Source: Capsicum annuum
Taxonomy: Eukaryota > Streptophyta > Magnoliopsida > Solanales > Solanaceae
Direction of reading: 5' to 3'
DNA length: 64,000 bases
Assembly (NCBI RefSeq): GCF_002878395.1
Contig: NC_061116.1
Coordinates: 125,996,976-126,060,975 of the forward strand
Shown one piece after another: positions 57,439 through 61,890 of this stretch. The notes under the pieces are model-generated. The model was not told the DNA's origin. It saw nothing but the letters and a program-made list of their open reading frames with translations, and made no database searches. Positions within the stretch are counted from its first letter, which is position 1; every line of letters starts with the position of its first letter. Made by a program: the position numbers and the translations under genes.

Positions 57439-58698
57439 TAGTTTTCAAGTCTCAAGCCCAAGATTGATCTTGTTAGAACAAATCAACGATGGCTTTGATA
57501 CCAAATGATACGCGAAAGACAAGGGAAACACGAAACAACTCCAAAATAGTCCGCAAATCTTAAAGATCCGAGGACCCTTTTGGAGACCACTCTCGGATTC
57601 ACTACAACAACAACAATACGAGATAACAATGGTGTATTTGACACCCAAAACAGCCACAAAACGTGAAGAACAAGATGACAACAAGAACATAAATTTTTGG
57701 ATTCAAAAAGGACCCAAAAACAGTCCACTACACAAGATAACAACAAGAAAAGTAAAGGATAGATAGTGAGGCCAATATTATGACAAGAATCAGAAACCAA
57801 GTGTATATCATACACTAAACCCCTAATAAATTTAATTATAAAAACCACACTCTTACGGTGACCACCAAGGGAATGAACTCACCTCAAGATCTACCGTTTT
57901 CAAGCAAAGATCAATATTGGCTTTTCCAAGCCCTATGCTAAGGATGGCTTTTCCAAGCCCTACAACTAAGGATGTTACACTCTCAAAAGAGAGAAAATAT
58001 GTTTTTCAATTCTTCATCATTCAAAATCTGCAAAGAAATGGGCTAAAATGACCTATTTATAGTGTATTTCAAAAGAAGACAAAGACCACTTTGCGCTTAA
58101 TGATAGGTGCGGCCATGGTGTGTAAATACACCATGTGTAATGTCCAAAATGCCCTTAATTAAGGTCCAAAACCGTGAGTCCTCAATCTTAAATGCTCCAA
58201 GCAATCTTCCACACGCGAGATTGCTTTAAGTTATGCTCAAAACGGGCCCTCCATGCATGTTCTTGTATTCTCGAGGTGACCAAGTCTTGAGCCTCTACAT
58301 GTTGGCGTCCAAAGATGTCATCAAAAGATAAGATGACTATTTGTCCCGTATCAAGTTGGAAACGTGATCTGTTGTTCTTGGGTGCATTCAATGATTAAAT
58401 GTTAACGATAGATATAAGATTTTCTTTGTTTCTTATATCATCCTCCCATTTAAACATATTTGTGCTCGAGAATGCATGTACACCTATGTTGGTAAAGTTT
58501 GATGCTGACTAGCTTAAATTAAGTGTCCTTTTCTTTTTGGTTGAAATACCGAGTTTTGTTTACTAATTATGTTCCTGTTGTTCAGACTTAGCGGTTGCAC
58601 TTAAACCTATTGAGAATAAGTTGATGGAGTCTGGAAGCTGGTTTTGGAATTACAAGATAATGGGCAATCATGTTCTGTTGGAATTGGTGGAGTTATAG
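19267..58698 (+). CDS. UGP3: UDP-glucose pyrophosphorylase 3, plastidic (17 exons)
   Basis: Family knowledge: UGP3 makes UDP-glucose from glucose-1-phosphate and UTP in the chloroplast stroma and feeds SQD1 in sulfolipid (SQDG) synthesis. Exons joined by eye: 19267-19946, 23598-23772, 23854-24003, 24098-24259, 24366-24538, 24650-24716, 25237-25403, 26366-26524, 33711-33802, 33901-33995, 46317-46394, 46580-46675, 47026-47100, 47177-47268, 47350-47512, 47914-47974, 58586-58698. They total 2598 nt (865 aa plus stop), with all introns GT-AG and all phases matching. This is close to the roughly 880 aa I expect for the family. The N-terminus is Ser-rich and poor in acidic residues, like a transit peptide. 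The nucleotide-binding loop [10 protein letters not shown] lies near residue 294 and KPGGHG near 413. An in-frame ATG 23 codons upstream (19198) is possible, but 19267 has the better plant context (AATAATGGC). No frameshift or stop is seen despite 36.8 kb of introns. Confidence 0.93.
20030..20505 (-). mobile_element. Probable copia LTR piece in intron 1
   Basis: Non-coding sequence with the GAACACCAAGTTGAACGTGG-type stretch often found in plant copia LTRs. It lies next to the LINE and the copia coding remnant. No second LTR is seen, so the assignment is tentative. Confidence 0.35.
20506..21117 (-). mobile_element. 5'-truncated RTE-type LINE in intron 1
   Basis: It ends (minus strand) in a TTG-repeat tail, seen as CAA repeats at 20508-20525, after the conserved 3' UTR (CCGGGGGTCTATCG, GACTGCGTAC). 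The coding end matches the LINE at 32619-33670 ([37 protein letters not shown]). A diverged repeat CTCTCAAAGACAAAT / CTCTAAAGCCAAA at the two edges may be the target duplication. Confidence 0.8.
21118..22577 (-). mobile_element. Internally deleted copia element in intron 1
   Basis: The minus strand encodes, in order, an integrase part (22577-22414, broken), an open frame at 22413-21682 with the integrase C-terminus and linker ([35 protein letters not shown]), the beginning of RT ([19 protein letters not shown]), and then directly RNase H (TEPEY..., [15 protein letters not shown]). Nearly all of RT is missing between GKKAL and STTE near 21585. Both ends are truncated. Confidence 0.8.
22585..22720 (+). 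mobile_element. Au/SolS-like SINE fragment
   Basis: It contains a B-box-like GCTTCAAATCCC and then GGTGGGAGGCAGGTGCGCAAGTGACCGGGAC in degenerate form, the layout I associate with Solanaceae Au/SolS SINEs, ending before an A-rich stretch. The left part is truncated against the copia remnant. Confidence 0.5.
23141..23402. repeat. Tandem duplication of about 132 bp in intron 1
   Basis: Two diverged copies in tandem. Each carries CTCC(A/G)A(C/T)TTTCTGGATT, GAAGAGTT(T/G)AGTGTTT and TTAGTTTCCTTATGCT. The second copy starts near 23273. It lies 200 bp before exon 2 and is non-coding. Confidence 0.65.
23598..23772 (+). CDS. UGP3: UGP3 exon 2
   Basis: The acceptor is TGCAG|GTATCAG and the donor GAA|GTTAGT. 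The first base completes the Gly codon begun in exon 1. The exon encodes the linker between the N-terminal domain and the catalytic nucleotidyltransferase domain, starting YQIMVLELL. Confidence 0.92.
23854..24003 (+). CDS. UGP3: UGP3 exon 3 (nucleotide-binding loop)
   Basis: Exactly 50 codons in phase 0. It starts [20 protein letters not shown], the UGP3 version of the Gly-rich uridine-triphosphate loop of sugar-nucleotide pyrophosphorylases. The acceptor is TTGAAG|GGT and the donor CAG|GTAATA. Confidence 0.94.
24098..24259 (+). CDS. UGP3: UGP3 exon 4
   Basis: 54 codons in phase 0, encoding [13 protein letters not shown], then [16 protein letters not shown], then GLRWFGRG. This is a strongly conserved stretch of the catalytic domain. 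The acceptor is CTGCAAG|GCT and the donor CAG|GTAAAA. Confidence 0.93.
24366..24538 (+). CDS. UGP3: UGP3 exon 5 (PGGHG motif)
   Basis: Encodes [13 protein letters not shown] and then [16 protein letters not shown], the pyrophosphorylase Gly-His-Gly region that contacts substrate. It ends in phase 2 at CAAGTCAG|GTTAAC. The last 11 bases also occur at the edge of the inverted copy at 31596-31974. Confidence 0.93.
24650..24716 (+). CDS. UGP3: UGP3 exon 6
   Basis: A short exon encoding [22 protein letters not shown], part of the Rossmann-like core. The acceptor is TATGCAG|T and the donor AAG|GTAAGG. A second, inverted copy of this exon with part of intron 6 lies in intron 8 at 31596-31974. That copy sits in the antisense direction, so it is not expected to be spliced into the mRNA. 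Confidence 0.92.
24876..25032 (+). mobile_element. SINE/RTE tail with target duplication in intron 6
   Basis: A short 3' fragment (GGGTCTATCGGAAACAGCC, GGTATGGACTGCGTACAC, CCCAGACCCCACTTGGTGAG) ending TGTTGTTGTTG. It is flanked by TGAATCCTTTTAGTTCATGA (24876-24895) and TGAATCCTTTTAAGTTCATG (from 25012), a near-perfect target duplication. It is part of the segment later copied to 31596-31974. Confidence 0.85.
25237..25403 (+). CDS. UGP3: UGP3 exon 7
   Basis: Encodes [16 protein letters not shown] and then [15 protein letters not shown]. The acceptor is TTCCAG|AAA. The donor is TACAG|GTACTC in phase 2, and the split codon with exon 8 is Ser (AG + T). Confidence 0.92.
25404..26365 (+). other. 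UGP3 intron 7, no inserted element seen
   Basis: A 962-bp AT-rich intron with no ORF, repeat tail or inverted repeat that I can recognise. Confidence 0.6.
26366..26524 (+). CDS. UGP3: UGP3 exon 8
   Basis: The acceptor is GTTAAG|TTTACAG, which keeps frame to give [17 protein letters not shown]. The nearby AG at 26371-26372 (TTTACAG|GACG) would shift the frame, so I rejected it as the splice site. The donor is CGTAG|GTAAGA in phase 2. Confidence 0.9.
26881..27834. mobile_element. Non-autonomous Mutator-like element, 954 bp
   Basis: Long terminal inverted repeats of roughly 170 bp (left GAGAAAATACATAAATACCC, right its complement) are flanked by a perfect 9-bp duplication AAATGATAA (26872-26880 and 27835-27843). 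Long TIRs and a 9-bp duplication are the hallmarks of Mutator-like elements. There is no transposase. The interior holds a tandem C-rich repeat and GAT/GTT microsatellite-like sequence, which makes the small ORFs there low-complexity. Confidence 0.88.
27150..27380. repeat. Tandem C-rich repeat inside the Mutator-like element
   Basis: Two copies, about 110 bp apart, of TTTTATTTTATTTATGACCCC, C-rich sequence, and CCAGTTCCCTCCATTAAA(G/A)TGG. The unit is strongly strand-biased (C-rich on plus). Confidence 0.75.
28225..28335. repeat. Short tandem GGGACAAAA repeats
   Basis: Three to four units of about 33 bp, GGGGACAAAA(G/A)TT(C/T)AAGACC(G/A), in tandem. Non-coding, in intron 8 between the two Mutator-like elements. 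Confidence 0.65.
29845..29882 (+). mobile_element. RTE/SINE tail fragment
   Basis: Only the last part of the shared tail is present: GTGGGAATACACTGGG followed by TTG repeats. Confidence 0.65.
29931..30173. mobile_element. Fold-back MITE-like element
   Basis: AT-rich sequence with GGGATAAT and ATTATCCC words in inverted arrangement. The left end GGGGTCGTATGGTGTTAGAG and the complement of the right end, AGGGATTGTTTGATTAGAAG, are partly similar. Boundaries are approximate and no clear target duplication is seen. Confidence 0.4.
30198..30562 (+). mobile_element. RTE LINE 3' end fragment
   Basis: It begins with the end of the LINE coding region ([13 protein letters not shown]) and continues through the conserved 3' UTR (GGGGGTCTATCGGAAACA) to TGTTGTTGTT. 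It is severely 5'-truncated. Confidence 0.8.
31596..31974 (-). pseudogene. Inverted retrocopy of UGP3 exon 6 region and SINE tail
   Basis: On the minus strand this reads CGACAAGTCAG (the last 11 bases of exon 5), then all of exon 6, then the first part of intron 6 (the GTAAG donor retained), then the intron-6 SINE/RTE tail ending in TTG repeats. Similarity to 24650-25011 is high, roughly nine in ten bases by eye. Intron 5 (24539-24649) is absent at the exon 5/6 junction. The copy is antisense to UGP3 within intron 8 and cannot be translated. Confidence 0.85.
32147..32176. repeat. GT/G-rich low-complexity tract
   Basis: GTGTGTGTG followed by GGGGGTGGGG runs. It lies next to degenerate repeat-like sequence (32080-32290) that I could not assign to a family. 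Confidence 0.6.
32481..32618. repeat. Perfect 62-bp inverted repeat at LINE 5' junction
   Basis: The arms 32481-32542 and 32557-32618 are exact reverse complements over all 62 bp, with a 14-bp spacer. The left arm is ordinary intron DNA. The right arm is an inverted copy of it lying between the left target duplication and the LINE body. Confidence 0.95.
32619..33670 (+). mobile_element. Young 5'-truncated RTE-type LINE in intron 8
   Basis: The body ends in TTG repeats at 33655-33670 and is bounded by the 17-bp target duplication AGTTCTTTACTGATACC (32541-32557 and 33671-33687, exact). It encodes an open 3' part of the RT ORF and the conserved 3' UTR (CCGGGGGTTTATCGG, GGACTGCGTAC). Exact flanks and an open frame point to a recent insertion. 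Confidence 0.92.
32626..33351 (+). pseudogene. C-terminal part of RTE LINE reverse transcriptase ORF
   Basis: 241 residues with no stop: [82 protein letters not shown], ending RIRAED. This is the thumb/C-terminal region of plant RTE-clade reverse transcriptases. The catalytic FADD-type core and the endonuclease are lost by 5' truncation, so it is a fragment despite being open. The first Met has no significance. Confidence 0.85.
33711..33802 (+). CDS. UGP3: UGP3 exon 9
   Basis: The acceptor is TGTGCCAG|TGTCCGAG. It encodes [13 protein letters not shown] through CYDGVK in phase with exons 8 and 10. A LINE tail ends only 40 bp upstream at 33670, so the branch point and acceptor sit in the short stretch 33671-33710. 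Confidence 0.92.
33901..33995 (+). CDS. UGP3: UGP3 exon 10
   Basis: The acceptor is TTGCAG|ATGGAC and the donor CACCAG|GTTCTA. It encodes [14 protein letters not shown], then a Lys-rich stretch, ending TEGDKSLHQ. The 12.3 kb intron 10 follows, with a copia element starting 44 bp downstream. Confidence 0.92.
34040..35417 (-). repeat. 3' LTR of intron-10 copia element
   Basis: It begins (plus) TGTTGGAAGATATTACG and ends AAGGCAAACA, next to a minus-strand purine tract (GGTGGGAGAT). It is collinear with 42675-44029 from the GAAGCATA(C/T)CAGAAT start to the ATGGTTTAT region. The last 170 bp or so differ. Confidence 0.75.
37479..38420. mobile_element. Non-autonomous hAT element, 942 bp
   Basis: Terminal inverted repeats TAGGGGTGTTCATGGGT at both ends and an exact 8-bp duplication CTTACAAC (37471-37478 and 38421-38428), as expected for hAT elements. 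Subterminal zones are full of CGGTTTGGTT words in both directions, a known hAT feature. There is no transposase, and an AT microsatellite lies at 38230-38255. It is inserted in the copia element. Confidence 0.9.
38230..38255. repeat. (AT)n microsatellite
   Basis: An AT dinucleotide run inside the hAT element. Confidence 0.85.
40746..42362 (-). mobile_element. Helitron-like element carrying a LINE
   Basis: In minus reading it starts TCCTATATATTAAGTGAG and ends with a CGTGCGTAGCACG hairpin 12 bp before CTAG. The flanks are A (40745) and T (42363), the Helitron insertion pattern. The AT-rich interior has two copies of an approximately 130-bp unit (42060-42300) also found at 62570-63000. A LINE at 41010-42027 interrupts it. 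There is no Rep/helicase ORF, so it would be non-autonomous. Confidence 0.45.
41010..42027 (+). mobile_element. 5'-truncated RTE LINE in intron 10
   Basis: It encodes the same RT C-terminal region as 32626-33351 ([47 protein letters not shown]) with one in-frame TAG near 41356 where the sister LINE has Trp. The 3' UTR has GGGGGTCTATCGAAAACAGC and ends TGTTGTTGTTG. It is older than the intron-8 LINE. Confidence 0.85.
42675..44029 (-). repeat. 5' LTR of intron-10 copia element
   Basis: It is collinear with 34040-35417. In minus reading it starts TGTTAGGATATACTATAAAC, a common copia LTR start, and ends TTTTCCAATA. It carries AT-rich insertions absent from the other LTR. Confidence 0.75.
44846..46277 (+). 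mobile_element. TRIM-like non-autonomous LTR element, 1.43 kb
   Basis: Direct terminal repeats of about 155 bp (44846-45000, TGTTAGAATTGGAGTA) and about 204 bp (46074-46277, TGTTGAAATTGGAGTA) both end TTTCTCACA. An exact 5-bp target duplication ATTAT lies at 44841-44845 and 46278-46282. A purine tract GAGGGGGAG directly precedes the 3' repeat. The interior has no gag or pol but two tandem-repeat families. The 3' repeat has an extra stretch of about 40 bp bounded by TCCAATA duplicates. Confidence 0.85.
45140..45720. repeat. Two tandem-repeat families inside the TRIM-like element
   Basis: 45140-45370 has about four units of about 64 bp, (A/G)GCATCGTGCATCTTTTC then ACTACTTTCTCATATCTGA. 45380-45720 has about five units of about 60 bp, GTAGGGTCGTGCCATCATTC then CCTACCTATATAATTTCTC. 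Both are degenerate and no protein frame runs through. Confidence 0.7.
46317..46394 (+). CDS. UGP3: UGP3 exon 11
   Basis: 26 codons in phase 0: [20 protein letters not shown] and the rest. The acceptor is TTTGCAG|ACT and the donor AAG|GTATAT. The target duplication of an LTR element ends at 46282, just 34 bp upstream. Confidence 0.92.
46580..46675 (+). CDS. UGP3: UGP3 exon 12
   Basis: 32 codons in phase 0: [20 protein letters not shown], then [11 protein letters not shown]. The acceptor is CAACAG|ATC and the donor AAG|GTAATC. Confidence 0.92.
47026..47100 (+). CDS. UGP3: UGP3 exon 13
   Basis: 25 codons in phase 0: [20 protein letters not shown] and the rest, in the C-terminal beta-helix-like region typical of pyrophosphorylases. 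The acceptor is CTTAG|TTC and the donor GTGCAG|GTTAGG. Confidence 0.92.
47177..47268 (+). CDS. UGP3: UGP3 exon 14
   Basis: Encodes [20 protein letters not shown] and the rest, ending in phase 2 at AAAAG|GTAACG. The acceptor is TTTCAG|CTT. The hydrophobic repeat pattern fits the C-terminal beta-helix. Confidence 0.92.
47350..47512 (+). CDS. UGP3: UGP3 exon 15
   Basis: Encodes [18 protein letters not shown] through FEAVDVILQ. The acceptor is TATGTAG|G and the donor TTGCAG|GTTTGC. Phase 2 in and phase 0 out match the neighbouring exons. Confidence 0.92.
47914..47974 (+). CDS. UGP3: UGP3 exon 16
   Basis: The acceptor is ATGCAG|GGT and the donor TTCAG|GTTTCT. It encodes [20 protein letters not shown] and splits an Asp codon with exon 17, which lies 10.6 kb away past two LTR retrotransposons. 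Confidence 0.9.
48090..48185 (-). mobile_element. RTE/SINE tail fragment in intron 16
   Basis: CAACAACAACAACATACCCC then CCCACAAAGTG and GTACGTAGTCCATGCCACTA: the complement of the shared tail, ending in TTG repeats. Confidence 0.75.
48314..48544 (-). repeat. 3' LTR of intron-16 copia (231 bp)
   Basis: It runs from TGAGAAATTAGAGGG to ATATTTAACA in plus coordinates, followed by CTCTCCCTCAAGCTGGAG, which is the purine tract on the minus strand. Confidence 0.82.
48615..51800 (-). pseudogene. copia gag-pol remnant in intron 16
   Basis: Minus-strand pieces in order: gag/protease-integrase region (51658-51446), integrase core (51221-51000, [18 protein letters not shown]), integrase C-terminus (50520-50108), RT (49730-49199, [15 protein letters not shown]) and RNase H (48908-48615, [39 protein letters not shown]). 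Local tandem duplication of integrase sequence is seen at 50530-50960. Many stops and frameshifts. Confidence 0.85.
50520..50960. repeat. Local repeats within copia integrase region
   Basis: GATGATTAAATAACA-(A/G)ACAGTAATAA and CACCCCAAAAACGTAAAGGACAT occur three times each, and a longer unit (ATTGTGAATAAGCAATGTCGTAG) twice. This indicates tandem duplication within the decayed coding region. Confidence 0.75.
52176..52390 (-). repeat. 5' LTR of intron-16 copia (truncated)
   Basis: It starts directly after the primer site CTCTGATACCA and matches 48314-48544 up to TAATGATAT. The last 15 bp or so are replaced. Confidence 0.8.
52450..52737. repeat. Tandem duplication of a 144-bp unit
   Basis: Two nearly identical copies (52450-52593 and 52594-52737), each starting CATATTTTCACCTTAGCATC and containing ACCTGCATTTATTACCGAAAG. 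A partial related stretch follows at 52820-52920. Non-coding, in intron 16. Confidence 0.88.
53071..53920 (-). repeat. 3' LTR of element C (850 bp)
   Basis: In plus coordinates it runs from TGATACGCGAAAGACAAGGG to TCCCGCGTCA. It pairs with 57506-58353. Confidence 0.93.
54046..56262 (-). pseudogene. Degenerate family ORF of element C
   Basis: Successive minus-strand frames (56262-55975, 56069-55719, 55682-55224, 55142-54777, 54767-54522, 54525-54046) are collinear with the ORFs of element B. They start with the Tyr/Cys-rich region ([15 protein letters not shown]), pass a retropepsin-linker-like part ([20 protein letters not shown]) and continue into an acidic Ser-rich region ([20 protein letters not shown]). 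At least five frame breaks are present. The ancestral protein may have been about 700 residues. Apart from the gypsy-like piece I do not recognise it. Confidence 0.6.
57409..57436. repeat. Poly-T run in element C leader
   Basis: A run of T (A on the element's sense strand) shortly after the primer site. It is absent or much shorter in element B at the matching place (4032-4052), so it is variable. Confidence 0.8.
57506..58353 (-). repeat. 5' LTR of element C (848 bp)
   Basis: In plus coordinates it runs from TGATACGCGAAAGACAAGGG to TCCCGTATCA. The primer-binding site lies on its left, which sets the minus orientation. Confidence 0.93.
58586..58698 (+). CDS. UGP3: UGP3 exon 17 (terminal)
   Basis: The acceptor is GTTCAG|ACTTAG. 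It completes the Asp codon from exon 16, then encodes [21 protein letters not shown] and LLELVEL followed by TAG. I assign it because the phase matches and the C-terminal sequence looks like the end of UGP3. It sits 232 bp after a complete LTR element. Confidence 0.88.
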
Positions 58699-58900
58699 GA
58701 GGATTGACAGATACCTTACCCAGTTCTGTGAATCATGGTTCACAATTGGGGCTTGTAACTAGTTCAGGCTGGGTTGAACAAAAGTTGAACCACTCCTTCT
58801 CCATCAGTATTGTGATAATGGGTATTAATGCCATGTAATAAACCAAGTAAAATTGAGACTATTTGTAATTTAGTTGTAAATCATGTGCAATCACAATTCG
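58699..58900 (+). promoter_or_regulatory. UGP3 3' UTR with candidate AATAAA
   Basis: The sequence after the stop is AT-rich and has no long ORF. AATAAA at 58837-58842 is the best candidate near-upstream poly(A) element, followed by T/G-rich sequence. The true cleavage site cannot be set from sequence alone. Confidence 0.45.
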
Positions 58901-60540
58901 ACAACCCTTAATACTACAGTTGTGTATTTTATTTCCTTTTTTTCTTCTGTATAAGGTAAATAATCGAGTTCCACTACAGGTTTCCTGGTCAGTGTTGTAT
59001 ATTTTTTGAATTTCTGCAACAAAATCGATTCTCTGAAGATAGATGCTCGTGGTCGTGGATCAATGTTTACTTTTATATTTCTAGGTTGATGGGAGTTGGG
59101 AATAACCTCCTCTTCGGACTGAAGTTGCAGTGCTTTTTAATTTTTGAGGAAAAAAGGGAGCAACTCAACTAACGAATAAGTTGCAGATAGGGGTGTATAT
59201 GGGCTGGGTTGGTTCGGGTTTTTTTAAAGGAAAAATTATTCAAATTATCTCTCGAGTTAAATTTGGATAAGGAAAAATTATACAAAATATCTCTCGAGTT
59301 AAATTTGGATAAACAACATAAATGATCCTCATAATGGGTGATGAGTGGCTTTGCCTCCATTTTTTTAATATACTAATTTAGGGGTACATGCTTTACGTGT
59401 GTATCTAGTTTAATTTTATAAGATCACTTGGATATAATAAGTATGATAGTTATCACTTGTAACATAATTATCAACAATTTAACCGCAGATGTTAATAGTA
59501 ATAAGAATATGCAAGACAACACTTAACTATCTAACAAGTCTTACACCCTAATTTGAGTCTTCCGTAACCTTCTATCTAAGTTCATCTTTTCTATAAGTTG
59601 AAATTAAGTCTCGTCCATACCATCCAACATAATCAATCCAATCACCATTTGATACAATTCGTCTTTAGCATTCTTAAACAAACAATAATCACCAAGGAGG
59701 AAAGATATTGCAGAGCATAGGCGAGAATAATCACATAATTTTTTAGCAGGTATTACAGTACTTTGGCAAGACAAATCACTAAGGAGTAAAAGTATTGCAA
59801 GACGATAAAAATATATTTAGCGGGTGTATCTGAATTTAGGAAAAAGACAATCTCGTGTATACCCTCATCCTACATACGTATTTGCTCCGATGATGAATAT
59901 AATCTACATTAGGTCTACTCCAACGAGCGTAGAAGAGGAAAATCGTAAAATTTAAATTATCAAGTTAGAAGTACAAAGATTATGAATTAGTGTCATGTTT
60001 TGACACAAAATTTGATACGACGTCAATATATATTTACAATTCAAATTATGAAAAAATTTAAGGCCATAAAATAATAGGTAAAAAAGAAATATGTGATAAA
60101 AGGTTTTGCAAGAATTATTAATTAAAAAGACTTAAAATATACAATAAAATGATGAACTTTTATTTCATATATATATAAAAAAAAAAGCATCTACATGCAA
60201 ACTCGATAATAACCAATGAAAGTTACTTCATTTTCATCTTTTAAGTACGGGTAATTCAACTTAAGGACACAGATTTTTATCCGTTCCATGTTAAGTCAAG
60301 CAAACATTCATAAGATTTTGATTTCTAGAGACCGATGGATGAATAATACATCACTAAAAAACTAAAAAACAGTATGATCATAAGTTAATAAAACAAGAGA
60401 ACAAGGAAAATTGGAGCGAGGAGCTCTTAGAGGCATCATGCAGTTACCAATCACATAACTTTAAGGATGTGATTTTTCTTTTTTCTATTTATAATGATTG
60501 TTTGCTTTGTATTTTTGGAATTAAATCAAATTTTAAATAG
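58901..60540. other. AT-rich intergenic DNA downstream of UGP3
   Basis: No gene seen. It holds a short hAT-like terminal fragment (59188-59228, TAGGGGTGTATATGGGC) and a tandem pair (59228-59315, ATCTCTCGAGTTAAATTTGG twice). The rest is featureless AT-rich sequence. Confidence 0.55.
59228..59315. repeat. Tandem pair of an approximately 46-bp unit
   Basis: GGAAAAATTAT(T/A)CAAA and ATCTCTCGAGTTAAATTTGG occur twice in tandem. Confidence 0.7.
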
Positions 60541-60546
60541 GAATTT

Positions 60547-60596
<50 letters not shown>
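60547..60596. repeat. (TC)n(TA)n compound microsatellite
   Basis: A run of CT followed by a run of TA, directly before the Helitron-like ACTAG end at 60596. Confidence 0.9.
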
Positions 60597-60597
<1 letters not shown>

Positions 60598-61890
60598 TAG
60601 GTAGCTCTGGCCGTATAGCACGGGCCTAATATTATACCTTTATTTTTTAATGAAATGATGGAGAAAAGAATTAGATGAATATGATAGTAGAATCCGTAAA
60701 TGGTCAGAAATTCATGAAATTACTTATATATTTGGTAACCACATAAAAAGTATTATGAGTACTTTATAAGTTACCTAATTGACAATTCAAAATACATTAA
60801 AGATATATGAAAATGAAAAGTACAAGTAAAAATAGACATTAGGATAACAAGAGTAATAATCAATAACTCATAGGAGTAGCATACTTAATCAAATATAAAA
60901 TGATTTTTTTTTTACATATAAAAGAATAGTGAATTATTAGATGTTATTTAATAGTAAATTATGTTAGCCCTCACAAAGATAACATTTTATTAGGTGTTTA
61001 CGTTAGATTTAATAAATATTCCTTTACTTCATTTTTATTTGGTTCACTTTGACTTGACACAGGTCTTAATAAAATTTTTATGAGAAACTTTCCTTACTAA
61101 TAATATTTCCATATTTTGAAATTTAAATTTGATGATTAGTACTTTATAGTTTCTTAATCATAGGATTAATGTTAGGTATTATTAATTTGCCAAAGTAAAT
61201 AAGTAAAAAGAAAAATCATATTCTTAGCATAAAGCTAAATAAAAAGAAATATATGATATTGATTTAATTTTAGTATTTAATTATAAATATTTAATATGAA
61301 TTATCATATTTCATGTTTTGCTTTTCAAGAGTCAATGACTAATTTATAAAGTTAATTTAGATTAAATTAATTTAATATTTTAAATTAAAAGTTGAATATT
61401 TAAAAACTATGCAAAGTCCTTTAAGTTGCAATTTTTTCTCATTTCAATACGAAGAAAAAAGCATATCTTAAAATGTTGGTCACAATTCATATTATTTGAC
61501 TATCATAAATAAACATATGACAAATAAAAAGAAAAGAAGAGAGTAAAAGACTGAATATAAATAATAGTAAATATTTACTCTCACATTAAAATGAATTTTT
61601 TTGTGGGAACATTACTTACCTTTTATGGATTCAAATGAATATTATATAGAAGAAATGACAATAGATGATTCTATGGGCCCCCTCATATTTAATAGTCTCC
61701 ATGACATGAAAGGTAATTTATTAGAGAAGGATGAACTTTCTCTAAAATTGTTGATAAAGTCCAACAAATAAAGCACAAAAGAAAAACATTTCTCAGTAAG
61801 TTAACTCTGCAAGATGTTTTAAAGCCTATTATACCCTTAAACCTTTCATTCAATGTCTAAAAACTAACTTGTCTAAACCAATGTTTCTAA
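60597..61890 (-). mobile_element. Helitron-like 3' end and AT-rich body
   Basis: The plus strand reads A|CTAG then a GGCCGTATAGCACGGGCC imperfect hairpin. On the minus strand this is a hairpin followed by CTAG|T, the Helitron 3' signature. The 5' end is not found, so the extent is a guess. Confidence 0.35.

Larger units (their letters stand above)
53071..58353 (-). mobile_element. Complete non-autonomous LTR element C in intron 16
   Basis: Minus strand: 5' LTR 58353-57506, primer site TGGTATCAAAGC (57503-57492), a 1.2 kb leader with a poly-T/A run, degenerate ORFs 56262-54046, purine tract 53933-53921, 3' LTR 53920-53071. An exact 5-bp target duplication AGTTG lies at 53066-53070 and 58354-58358. 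The LTRs differ by only a few percent by eye. No RT or integrase is present. It is of the same family as the elements at 1-4875 but with LTRs longer by about 85 bp. Confidence 0.93.
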
